Under the pieces are notes generated by a model that saw only the letters and a program-made list of their open reading frames with translations, was not told where the DNA came from and made no database searches. Below are positions 22,001-29,844 of a stretch of DNA of 30,927 bases, one piece after another. Positions within the stretch are counted from its first letter, which is position 1, and each line of letters begins with the position of its first letter. Position numbers and translations under genes: made by a program. The DNA is taken from the NCBI GenBank assembly GCA_037447655.1, contig JBBHKE010002283.1:1-30927 (forward strand), in the 5' to 3' direction. This stretch comes from Zygnema cylindricum. Its lineage: Eukaryota; Streptophyta; Zygnematophyceae; Zygnematales; Zygnemataceae.

Positions 22001-23969
22001 AGGGCCCAAGGACAGTCCAAGGGTTGATTATCCAAAGCAGTTTAAATGTATGTTTTTATTTGTACTTCAAGAAATAGAAAAAAGTAAACGCACATAATAT
22101 TAATGGGAGGAAAGAGCTTAATAGTAATAAATGTTCCTTAATAATAATAAATGCTTACATCTAAGAGCCCAAGGACAGTCCAAGGATTAATTAATGCTTG
22201 AGCTGCGACCTCATCCGATATTTCCGACGGAACTTTTAAAACGGTTCCCTCGTCCACCTTAACAAACTCCTGCCAAGATCCTTCACCTTGAAGGAAGGAT
22301 TCGTTAAGAATCGGTACAACTCTGTCCCCAACCTACACCGAAATAAGGAGGTAATTAGAAAATCTCACTCCATTTCATAGTTCAGAAGTGCAAAATTGTG
22401 TGGAAATGCTATATATGGTGACCCTGTATTATGTGTATTAAACGAGTTTTTCGCTTATAAAAACGGTACAGTATGGAATAGACACATATATAGTGTTTCT
22501 ATACCTTTTTGCAGATCAAAACTATGTTCAATTCAAAATAGTAATTGGAATCTTGTGGTGGTTTTGTTATATCTTGTTATTTCTTGAAGTACAAATAAAA
22601 ACATAGATATATAGAATGCTTTGAATTGTTGCAACAAAGTGCTTTTATTTAGTGTACACTCATTAATGATCAAATATATTCAATTGCTTCACAAACGTTG
22701 TTAACCACACAATGTAAAAAACTTATTTTCATCATCTCAAAAAAAACTTTTGCCCAACATTTTCAGTTGTATCTTTTTGACCTTTGCACACTTACATATT
22801 TTCATCATCTCAAAACCAATTTTTGTCCAATTTTTCCAATTGTACTTTTTTTACCCTTGTATACTTACCTAAGGCTCGTTACCGATGGATAAAGACCGCA
22901 ATGTTTCATCATTTACATCAATCAGTTTAGACCATATAAAGAATAAATACAGTTAAAGATTAACACAATTTTGAATAGATTTGTACAATATTTATGGTGG
23001 ACAATGCATCTTCCTTGATTTACTTTTAGGCTTTTAGCACAATATAACAGTGGAGAGAGTGATTTTTTTTTTTTTGCAACGTTCACATGTGATTTTTCTA
23101 CAAAACAAAAAAAAGGGAGGGATGGGACATTGGGCAAATTCACTTTCAAATTATTTACGACAATATTTAGAGTAGATAAGTGATTTTTCATTCAAATTTG
23201 ATGGTGATTTCAAGTAAACAGTATTTCAAAACGACAAATTGAATTCTACATTTTGCAGTGAAATGTTGTGATCAAACCTGATTCAAATTGACTTTTTTCT
23301 CAATGCGTTTTTTTTCTTTACTTTGTTGGTTTATTCAAATTTTTAAAATAAGAAGGATTGAGAAGGATTGGGAATCATAAAAAGGTTATTAAAAGGATAA
23401 TAACAAGTTAATGAAAATGATAATAAAAAAGGATTAGCTAATTTATAGGACCAAATAGAAATTAAAAGCGTAAAGGATCTACACTACATAGATCTTTTGG
23501 AGTCTATTTGGTAAATCCTTTAGGGCCTATTTTTTAGGGTTTTTTTTTTTTTTTTAGTTTTAGTGTTTTTAAGGGTTTTTTAGGGTTTTTAGGGTTTTCT
23601 AGGTTTTTCAATTCCTAAAAACGGTTTTAACGGCCATTGTACCACCTTAAAAGATGTGACTTTACTTCCTACGGCTTCCACCACTCCCATGCCTTCTTCT
23701 CCCGGAGTTGCCGGCCGTTTCTTTGTGAAGGCCATATTGCTGCCTTGCATGGCCCAGATGTCGGCGGAGTTAACCGGCCGGCACCTGAGACGGACCAAAA
23801 CGTCAGAATCGTCTTCGATTTTGCATCTCTGCTTCCGTTCCGTGAAACTGGTACGGTCGACGATGACGCTTTGAGACTTTTTGGCTTGGTCTTCTAAAGT
23901 GCACTGACTCAGGCCGCTTTCTAGTACGGGGATGGAATCGATTTGTACGGCGCGCTGGATTGCTTCCAT
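18833..23969 (-). CDS. Five-exon zinc-independent MDR oxidoreductase
   Basis: Exons 23969-23646, 22332-22159, 21273-21106, 20658-20456 and 19052-18833 join in frame to 362 residues; every intron is GT-AG. The family reduces quinones, enoyl thioesters or other alkenals with NADPH. Visible marks: the GroES-like start DVLVRLRCRPVNSADIWAMQ (about 61-80), PGEEGMGVVEAVGSKV before the exon 1 end, the Rossmann loop AAAGLALG (179-186), ALGADEVIAFEEED, and the C-terminal GQHAKLLLVG. Structural-zinc cysteines are absent. The catalytic tyrosine of mitochondrial enoyl reductases (in QGNYG) has no counterpart in QGSNMAF, so a crotonase-coupled role is unproven. Start: ATG at 23969, the first in-frame ATG seen; an upstream GTG at 24047 is unlikely in a nuclear gene. 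No clear transit peptide. The frame is intact, so it is probably functional. The precise substrate is unknown. Confidence 0.9.
19215..19491. mobile_element. Foldback MITE inside intron 4 (277 bp)
   Basis: The ends are CACAGCTCACCATCATTAG and, on the other strand, CACCGCGTGTCACTATTAGC. TA lies on both sides (19213-19214 and 19492-19493). Inside, an inverted repeat of about 24 bp containing CTCCGTGCACACTTGTC at 19325-19348 pairs with 19421-19444. This inner arm matches that of the element at 28925. Confidence 0.65.
19755..20088. repeat. (GA)n / GGGAGA purine tract in intron 4
   Basis: About 330 bp of almost only A and G on the plus strand (CT on the gene strand), built from GAGA, GGGAGAGA and a poly-G run near 19810. 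As a long homopurine mirror-like tract it could form triplex DNA. In the transcript it is a long polypyrimidine stretch within intron 4. Confidence 0.95.
20456..20658 (-). CDS. MDR gene exon 4 (residues 223-289 and part of 290)
   Basis: Acceptor TTGAAG, then GTAATTGC (VIAFEEED). It ends ADMLYR with the arginine codon split AG|G; donor GTGAGA. It contains GVYAAIDPVG and GIVLLYGNLGG, the second half of the nucleotide-binding domain. Confidence 0.92.
20979..21153. repeat. ~88-bp tandem duplication across the exon 3 donor
   Basis: The real exon 3 end and donor (CCCCAAGGGCTTTCAGTTCA on the plus strand near 21114) has a diverged copy at about 21026 (CCCCAAGGGTTTTCAGTTCA). The flanks also match, ACACCTCA-GAGCAAAAA at 20981 and 21067. 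The copy retains a potential donor (GAG|GTAGGG). Confidence 0.85.
21106..21273 (-). CDS. MDR gene exon 3 (residues 167-222)
   Basis: Acceptor TTTTTCCAG, donor GTAACC, phase 0 on both sides. It encodes the cofactor-binding loop AAAGLALGRQFIQ and ends at ALGADE. Diverged duplicates of both its junctions lie in the neighbouring introns. Confidence 0.92.
21261..21575. repeat. ~157-bp tandem duplication across the exon 3 acceptor
   Basis: CCTGTAATGT at 21264 recurs at 21421, followed in both by GGAAAAAT and AACCAAAAATGTTTTCTTCA. The first copy is the real exon 3 start and acceptor. In the second the acceptor AG reads AA, so it cannot be used as such. Confidence 0.88.
21988..22030 (-). repeat. Diverged copy of the exon 2 3' end with donor
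   Basis: CCAAGGACAGTCCAAGG preceded by GCTTACAT occurs both in exon 2 (from 22153) and here, 163 bp away inside intron 2. On the gene strand the copy reads NPWTVLGPFD-like codons followed by an intact GTAAGC donor. Confidence 0.85.
22049..22605. repeat. 27-bp perfect inverted repeat flanking exon 2
   Basis: The arms at 22049-22075 and 22579-22605 are exact reverse complements, with core TTTTTATTTGTACTTCAAGA. Weaker similarity continues outward (CAAAGCA). The arms enclose exon 2 and parts of both introns. The inner flanks do not match, so it is not simply a large palindrome. Confidence 0.9.
22159..22332 (-). CDS. MDR gene exon 2 (residues 109-166)
   Basis: Acceptor GTGTAG, then GTTGGGGAC. 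It codes VGDRVVPIL at the start and INPWTVLGLLD at the end, the family's GDRV and NP-T motifs. Donor GTAAGC. Phase 0 on both sides. Confidence 0.92.
22333..23645 (-). other. Intron 1 content
   Basis: AT-rich, with a ~75-bp tandem duplication (about 22718-22868, TTTTCATCATCTCAAAA in both) and no element with clear ends. Telomere-like repeats lie next to the donor. Confidence 0.6.
23517..23608 (+). repeat. Interstitial TTTAGGG-like repeat
   Basis: Several GTTTTTTAGGGTTTTTAGGG words lie within 130 bp of the exon 1 donor. Similar words occur beside the exon 3 donor (21088-21104). They match the plant telomere heptamer and the telo-box AAACCCTAA on the gene strand. Confidence 0.75.
23646..23969 (-). 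CDS. MDR gene exon 1 (residues 1-108)
   Basis: It begins MEAIQRAVQID and ends VGSKVTSFK before donor GTGGTA, phase 0. The first 55 or so residues do not resemble the family, and the conserved fold starts near DVLVRL. Its upstream sequence is rich in GTACGG words typical of the neighbouring transposon-dense DNA, so the N-terminus may be recently derived or an upstream exon may be missing. Confidence 0.8.
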
Positions 23970-24115
23970 GGTACGGACTGGTTCCGAGTGAATGTACGGA
24001 GTGGTTCGGCTGAGCTGTTCGAGAAGTACAACGTGACGGGCTGTCACGGGTTACGATGGTGCAATGTGTTTGACGAGTTGTGGTTTGCGAGAGATTATGC
24101 GTAGATGTGTGGGGG

Positions 24116-24232
24116 GGTGTGAGCGAGAGAGAGAGAGAGAGGAAAAAATGAGAGAGGAAAAAATGAGAGAGGAAAAAAAGAGAGTGAGAGAGGGAGAGAG
24201 AGAGGGAGAGAGAGAGAGAGAAAAAGGAAAGC
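24116..24232. repeat. GA-rich tract upstream of the MDR gene
   Basis: (GA)n plus three GAGAGGAAAAAATG-like units. On the gene strand this is a CT-rich stretch about 150-265 bp upstream of the ATG, where plant 5' leaders and GAGA-type factor sites are often found. A regulatory role is inference. Confidence 0.85.
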
Positions 24233-24533
24233 TATTTGAAGCTCTAGGATTTTTCTAACCAAATTGATGTCGTCGGTATTGAGGCGTAACGAGGCGGTAT
24301 CAAGAATTCGTCGAAGAAACGTTGGAAGTTTTGACAAGACGTACGAATCTGGACAGTCGAGGCAGTGAGACGCCGTGGAGTACGGACTCGTACAATTAGT
24401 TTCGTTTCCTTCCTGGTACGGTACGACATGACGACGTACAGCGTTACCCGCAAGCGACACAGTACATTAGGTTTTGGACGCCTTTCAAGTTTCACGTGCA
24501 CGCCTTTTGAGGGACCTCCCTGACGAAGTAAAG

Positions 24534-24596
24534 GGAAGGCCCGAATTATTGTTTGGGAGTGCTCGCCCCGAATTATTGTTTGGGAGGGGAAAGGTG
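24534..24596. repeat. ~28-bp tandem duplication
   Basis: CCCGAATTATTGTTTGGGAG occurs twice in a row with GTGCTCGC words beside each copy. Confidence 0.9.
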
Positions 24597-24619
24597 CTCG
24601 CGGGCTGGCTACAGAAGCT

Positions 24620-24727
24620 GAGAATCTTACCTTTCAATCGCAACCGTCAGATCCATGACATGTGTGTACGGAGAAAAGATGTTTTATGTGGCGAAAAAAA
24701 CCTTGACGGTAATAACGATTCGCGGTG
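24620..24727 (+). mobile_element. Solo right arm of the CACCG-ended MITE
   Basis: GAGAATCTTACCTTTCAATC, GTGTACGGAGAAAAGATG and a terminus AACGATTCGCGGTG match the right halves of the elements at 28925 and 29617. No left arm could be found, and the end is followed by TTA rather than a clear TA pair. Confidence 0.65.
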
Positions 24728-24929
24728 TTAGCTTTTGGCGCTCACGAAGGGTCTCTCAGTTGCGATCAACATTTGCCTTTATGGCACGAGCGTAAAAGAC
24801 AAAACGCCAGAAATTTCAACAAATGAAACATGATCAATGCCAGTACAACCCTATGAAAAAAATAGGTGTCCATTGAAAAAATGGTTTCTAAATGTCTCGT
24901 ACCAAAGACACGTGGTACGTTTGACACTA

Positions 24930-25487
24930 CACCGCCAATCGTTATTAGCGTAGAAGTTTCTTTAGCGCATAGGAATAATTACCGTGGTTTACGCTAATTA
25001 AGAGTTTGAAAATTTTGAAAAAAAACATATATTCTAATTGTTTAATAATTCTAATTTGAGTCTTTGAAAAAAATAAATGTTCGGTCGCAAACATGCTTAC
25101 ACTAATATAGGTACTTTTACAGAATCTGACAAATCGTACACAAATAGTACGTCACACTGTCGAAACGTGGTTGTTGGACGAATATGTGCGAACCTGATAT
25201 TTGACAACCCGATTTCATCCCCTTGTTAGAGCGCGTATTCTCATGCATCTACGGTTACTAAACATAATGAATTGTACTTTTTCCCTTAAAAGGTACGTTT
25301 TTTACGGTCTGACTCTGACCGTACACCACACTATTTAAAATATGACGTACTTCCGTTTTGTACAGTACTAAAAAATTAACCCGAAATAGAGTAAAGAAAA
25401 AAATAGAATGAACTACGCTATTGGAGAATAAAAAAAAAAGGGGGGGGACTGAATTAGCGTACACTACGCTAATAGCGATTGGCGGTG
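24930..25487. mobile_element. CACCG-ended TIR element, 558 bp
   Basis: The 24-bp TIRs have one mismatch: CACCGCCAATCG at 24930 followed by TATTAGCGTAG, mirrored at 25464-25487. TA on both sides (24928-24929 and 25488-25489). Identity even extends outward over ACACTA / TAGTGT. It is longer than its relatives and its interior is not a foldback. No transposase frame is recognised. Confidence 0.85.
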
Positions 25488-25489
25488 TA

Positions 25490-26261
25490 GTGTTGGGTAT
25501 CGAGGACCATTGGCCGATATTCAATATATATATTATTTCAGGTCCCCGATATTCAATATATCGATTAGATATATCGAAAATGAAAATATCGCGATATACC
25601 TTCGATACATCGTATCGCCAATATATCGAAGCATAAAAAAAGAAAAAAAAATGATAGGTCACCAAAGTCACGTGCCTTCGGACAAAGTGACCGTAAAATT
25701 TTTGCCGAAAAGAAATACGGTTTTGAAAGTTTGCAGAGTGAAGGAGATCTTTGAGGTACATTGACGCGGTACACTTGGAAGTACACGCACATAATACGCA
25801 AGTACGGATTTCCATACGAAAATGGTCGGTTTTCAAATTTTTGACGATTTTAGAGATTTGATCTTCAACTTACAAGGAACCACTCAAATCAAAACACGTA
25901 AAAACTTGTTTACAGACGTTACGCGATGTAACGGAGACCTCTGTAAAACATAAATTTTGTTGTCCGCACTATTACAGAATTGGTTTTTTTTTGTCAGTTA
26001 CATTTTGCGGCGTCTACCTTTAAGTCACGGAACGAAAATCACGTCGTACGTGGCGTATCAAACAATATGTATTTTTCGATAAAAATAACATATTTATATA
26101 AAAATACAAAATATTAAATTTAAAATATACTATATATCGCGATATATATCGCGATGATTTATGTTGGTCTCGGTACGATATATCGAGGATTCTGCTCGAT
26201 CGATATTCGGTATATCGAATATTGAAATTTTCGCGATATCAATTTACCCGATACCCAACAC
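25490..26261. mobile_element. GTGTTGGG-ended TIR element, 772 bp
   Basis: Perfect 13-bp ends GTGTTGGGTATCG / CGATACCCAACAC, flanked by TA at 25488-25489 and 26262-26263. Both subterminal regions are crowded with ATATCG, GATATATCG and TCGCGATA words (25510-25630 and 26130-26240), which could be transposase-binding repeats. No coding capacity recognised. It abuts the preceding element and shares its right-hand TA. Confidence 0.8.
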
Positions 26262-26565
26262 TAACTGACACACTAAAAGTGACACGTCGCATACTACTGC
26301 GGGCTGTCTCGCCACGAAGTTTTACGGCGATTTTTCATTGAAACCGAGGCCATTCGGTTTCGGTATACTTTAAGCCTTTTCTCCATCAGGCGCCGACAGT
26401 AATCGTACAAATACGGTTTACTGGCAATAATATTTCGTTCACTTCTCCATCATCAGGTCGTGTCGCCAAGGAATATACTGCGTACGTGCTCTCTTTCGAT
26501 TGGATGAACGTAGGTTCCTGTTTTGATGGCGAGCATGTCAAAGATTCCAAAAGCACAATATCTGA

Positions 26566-27346
26566 GGGTGTGTCCCCATGTACTTGTAACTTAGCGAAAT
26601 TACTTTGTATTTTAGCGCGGATCCGTCGGACCCGGTTTTCAAGTGTCCCTATGTCTGTAATGACGAAATCGTAACTTACACTTGTGACGATTGTATACGT
26701 CGACAATACCTATGACGGTTGTCAACGTCGACAATCTGTGGTCGCACGATATTTTTTGTACCTGCGTGTGACGTCGCATGTCTTACCGTGACATTGTAGA
26801 CGTACCGCCTTCCAGCCTGTGCAATTTCACGGTCGAAGATGAGGCGCTTTGCCTTCGCGTCTCCTGTCTGGTCGACGTGAAATGGCATCGAAATTTGAAG
26901 ACCCCTGCAAAAAAAAAAAATCCGTACTAGATGAAAACGGACAAATCCAAACAAATTGTGTACTTATCTTTGTCGTATTAGAACGCAAACGGACAAAACA
27001 TAACGAACTATGTACTTTTCTTTGTCCTTGGAAATCGTAGGATTTTTGTCGAAATTTACGACACGCGCGAAAAGATGTTCCTATTTGTCAATCGAAAAAA
27101 CCTAATTTTAAATCATATCGCGCATGTGTCTTAAAGATAAGGTTGAAGATGACGTTTTTTGTCGTCGAAGTGGGTCGAAAAGCACAAGACGACAACTTTT
27201 CGTACATCCTAAGTTCAGGGATGACGCAAATTGTACTCTACAAATTTGTGATTCCTTCGTACGGTTACAACTTAGGCAGTACGGCGCTAAGTTTTACGGC
27301 AAAACGACAGGAAAAAACCCTTACTTATGCACATAGGGACACACCC
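26566..27346. mobile_element. GGGTGTGTCCC-ended TIR element, 781 bp
   Basis: The left end GGGTGTGTCCCCATGTACTT mirrors the right end GGGTGTGTCCCTATGTGCAT (other strand). TGA is duplicated at 26563-26565 and 27347-27349. It sits inside copy C. Its GGGTG start and TNA target resemble the Harbinger-like copies, but the interior is unrelated by eye. Frames on both strands are unrecognised. Confidence 0.85.
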
Positions 27347-27558
27347 TGAGTTCTTATCCGTACATCCAGCCGCAAAATTAAATTATGTGAATGTACAATT
27401 TGTACGTTCGTGTTTTGTCCTTTTTGTGGTTGTTTTGTCGTTCGTGCTACATCGTGGCGCCACAAATTTCGGATGTCAACGGATGGTGGAGGAGGCGTCA
27501 CGGCACGTTCTTAGACAAAGATTTTCTCGTGGTTTTCCTTAGGATTTGATTCCCACTT

Positions 27559-27600
27559 GTCCGAAGGCGCGTGGCATATGTCCGAAGGCGCGTGGCGTAT
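27559..27600. repeat. 21-bp tandem duplication
   Basis: GTCCGAAGGCGCGTGGC followed by ATAT or GTAT, twice in a row, inside the body of copy C. Confidence 0.95.
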
Positions 27601-27664
27601 GCCAAATGTAGGGTTTCTATTGTGGATCGCAGGTGACCATTCCACGCGTTAAAAATTTACACGT

Positions 27665-27711
27665 CCAGTGTCTAGCTAGTTTACTCCTTGATGAGACTAG
27701 CTAGATACTGG
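27665..27711 (-). other. Central hairpin of copy C
   Basis: CCAGTGTCTAGCTAGT pairs with ACTAGCTAGATACTGG (27696-27711): 16 positions with one mismatched pair and a 15-nt loop. Confidence 0.9.
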
Positions 27712-27800
27712 TTAAAGTGACCGCTTCCTTCGAAATCACATAATCAGACGGTCGACGTTGTCGCCCAAAAGTTTGGAGATTCTTGAGTAATCATGTTTTA

Positions 27801-28526
27801 GGGTGGACTTCCATTAGCGAAAAAGTAGGGTTATTTACTGAGGGCCGTAGCGTTTCGTAGAGGTCCGTACCTTTTTTTTTTTCAAAGAAAACATCATTAC
27901 GGAAAAATGTCCAAGATTGTAGGCAAAAATTCTGACCATCGGATGCCATTACACTTTTTATCCGACGCCACGTCACCAACCCTACAGTCTTTGACGAACG
28001 TGAAGAAGGAGGACACTTCTCAGAGACTGAACGAGTAAAAATGCGCCGCGTGGAAAAGGCAAAAAAATTCCACGATGAGCGCGCGTGTATCTGCGTACAC
28101 ATCGCAAGGGCCATGTGCCTTCCATCAGGGTGGCTGCGAATCTGCCGAAATTATCTCGTCACGCTCTCACCATCAAAGTTTGCCGCCGCCTTTTTGTCGT
28201 TGCGTTTTGAAATTTTGGGTAGTACATTATAATGCCCTTTGTACGAGTCATTAATTACCTCCGCTTATACGAGTCATTAATTACTTCTGCTGGTACAGAT
28301 ATTATCTCAGCTGGTACAGATATTACCTCCGCTCTTACACATATTGCGTTCAGACATTGCATTCGAAGATTCTTTCAAGATTTTTAGCATCGAATATTAA
28401 CCTACGTGTTACCAACCAGAATGAGCCACGCAAATAAAAAGTGGTTTAATGACGCGACCTAATGGAAGGCACGCCCTTCTGTAAAATTTTCCGTACAATT
28501 ACTGAGACGCCTAATGGAAGTCACCC
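27801..28526 (+). mobile_element. Harbinger-like MITE, copy B, inserted in copy C
   Basis: A 726-bp element with ends GGGTGGACTTCCATTAGCG and, on the other strand, GGGTGACTTCCATTAGGCG. TTA duplications lie at 27798-27800 and 28527-28529. It aligns with copy A from end to end. It lies within copy C in the opposite orientation. Near 28240-28330 it has small internal duplications (TACGAGTCATTAATTAC twice and GGTACAGATATTA twice) absent from copy A. It has the best preserved ends of the family, as expected for the youngest copy. Confidence 0.88.
27985..28029 (+). other. Central hairpin of copy B
   Basis: CAGTCTTTGA (27985-27994) pairs with TCAGAGACTG (28020-28029) with one mismatched pair. A short inner GAAG/CTTC stem is possible. 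It is less regular than the hairpins in copies A and C. Confidence 0.75.
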
Positions 28527-28642
28527 TTACATATATATAAAAAAAACAATACGGCCATGTACGAAAATGAGCTGGACCTGTACGAAAATGCACTTTTTCT
28601 AGTAATGAACCTCACTTTTCGCCTGATGGAGGTTCACTCTTA

Positions 28643-28922
28643 TGCGAAAAGTCGATTGGATCGCGCTCAACGCCTCCCGGACACACAACCGTCGTCCACT
28701 TTTCGCGAGGTGACGCGCAGACGGCCCTACGCTTCCACTTCTGGGGAAGTTTGCGCCACTGTGAGCTCGCCAAGAGTGTCAATACAAAATGTCGGTGTGG
28801 GACTCACAAATTATCATAACAACAAAGAAAGTGAACTTTGAAACAGAGTTGAGTCTTCACAAACAAACAAATAATACTTAAGAAACAAATAGTTAAAAAA
28901 GCCCACGAAAAACAAAGGCCAC
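28643..28922. other. Spacer between elements, nothing recognised
   Basis: A GC-richer first half (CGCGAGGTGACGCGCAGACG) followed by AT-rich sequence. No convincing frame or termini. Confidence 0.4.
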
Positions 28923-28924
28923 TA

Positions 28925-29145
28925 CACCGTGTATCGCTATTAGTGTTGATTATTTCCCTCCACTTAAAACGTCTTTTATCCGTACACATTTGTCCGATTT
29001 TCAATTTGAAACCGCCATCAAGAAAGATGAGAATTTACCTTTCAATCGCAACCATCAGATCCACAATCCGACACGTGTGTACGGAGAAAAGATGTTTTAC
29101 GCGACGAAAAAAACATTAATACTAATACTGTAGCGATTCACGGTG
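28925..29145. mobile_element. CACCG-ended foldback MITE, 221 bp
   Basis: The ends are CACCGTGTATCGCTATTAG and, on the other strand, CACCGTGAATCGCTA. TA on both sides (28923-28924 and 29146-29147). Inner arms also pair: CTTTTATCCGTACACATTTG against the complement of the right GTGTGTACGGAGAAAAGATG. Most of its length is therefore one long imperfect hairpin. Confidence 0.8.
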
Positions 29146-29616
29146 TACTGTACTGTAGAATTGTTTTTACCTCTGCCCATAGGTCCATCTACTCAATTAT
29201 TTGCGACTACTTTCGATTCATTGTTGGTTGTGCTATTGGACACGCGCATTTTGTCATTTTCCTCCCAGGATGCCCTTACGTCACCGAACCAAAGGTCTCA
29301 CGGTTTGAAAAGCAAAGCGCCCTATTGGCTAGGATAAACCGCCATTGTAACGAGGAGCCCCATTTTTTTGCGCAAAAAGTTTATGAACACTTCCCCTCTT
29401 GAGCAAAATTATCACAAGAAAATGTCGTTATTCAAATGATTATGCATACGACAAGCTTAACGAAGGGCCCCTCCTTACAATGGCAATTCAATTTAGGGGG
29501 CTCTTACATGTTGTCAACGCTTTTTTTTTATCCCAAGTATGAGCTTTGGGGAATCCGCCAAACTAACAAGAATAATTTTGACAAGGTTTTATGTTAATAC
29601 GAAAAATGACTTCGTA

Positions 29617-29838
29617 CAGTACTCCGTTTGTCGCAATTAGAGCTGAACTTTTTTCCGCCAACTTAGAACCATCTTTTCCCCGCGAGGACACGTCCTATAT
29701 TTGATTGGAGTCAGCTAATCAAAATGGGATAGTCTTACCTTTTAATTGTAACCGTTGTATTTGACAATTGTGCACGGAGAAAAGATGTTTTAGAGGGCGA
29801 AAAACCCATTAATACTAATAGCGATGAACGATGTACTG
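29617..29838. mobile_element. CACCG-family foldback MITE, diverged copy, 222 bp
   Basis: The outer ends are CAGTACTCCGTTTGTCGC and, on the other strand, CAGTACATCGTTCATCGC. The right arm has GTGCACGGAGAAAAGATG like its relatives. Flanked by TA. The match also extends to GTACAGTAC with TTC outside both ends, so the exact boundary is ambiguous. Confidence 0.7.
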
Positions 29839-29844
29839 TACTTC

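Larger units (their letters stand above)
26373..28639 (-). mobile_element. Harbinger-like MITE, copy C, doubly interrupted
   Basis: On the minus strand it starts GAGTGAACCTCCATCAGGCG (28639) and ends, on the plus strand, AGCCTTTTCTCCATCAGGCG (26373). TTA flanks both ends (26370-26372 and 28640-28642). Removing the two inserts and one target copy each leaves about 754 bp, close to copies A and B. Alignment with A and B resumes exactly on either side of each insert: AACATGATTAC after the B insert corresponds to AACATCATTAC in B. It carries its own central hairpin at 27665-27711. Confidence 0.8.

Noticed and set aside
24045-24047. Upstream start of the MDR gene at 24047
   Set aside because: The codon is GTG, not ATG; the first in-frame ATG seen is at 23969.
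24924-25493. CACTA-type transposon, because the ends read CACTACACCG
   Set aside because: No matching 3-bp flanks outside CACTA, whereas TA flanks CACCG in this and the related elements.
25258-25836. 192-codon minus frame
   Set aside because: It crosses the border of two adjacent TIR elements and is dominated by AT-rich codons; no transposase motif.
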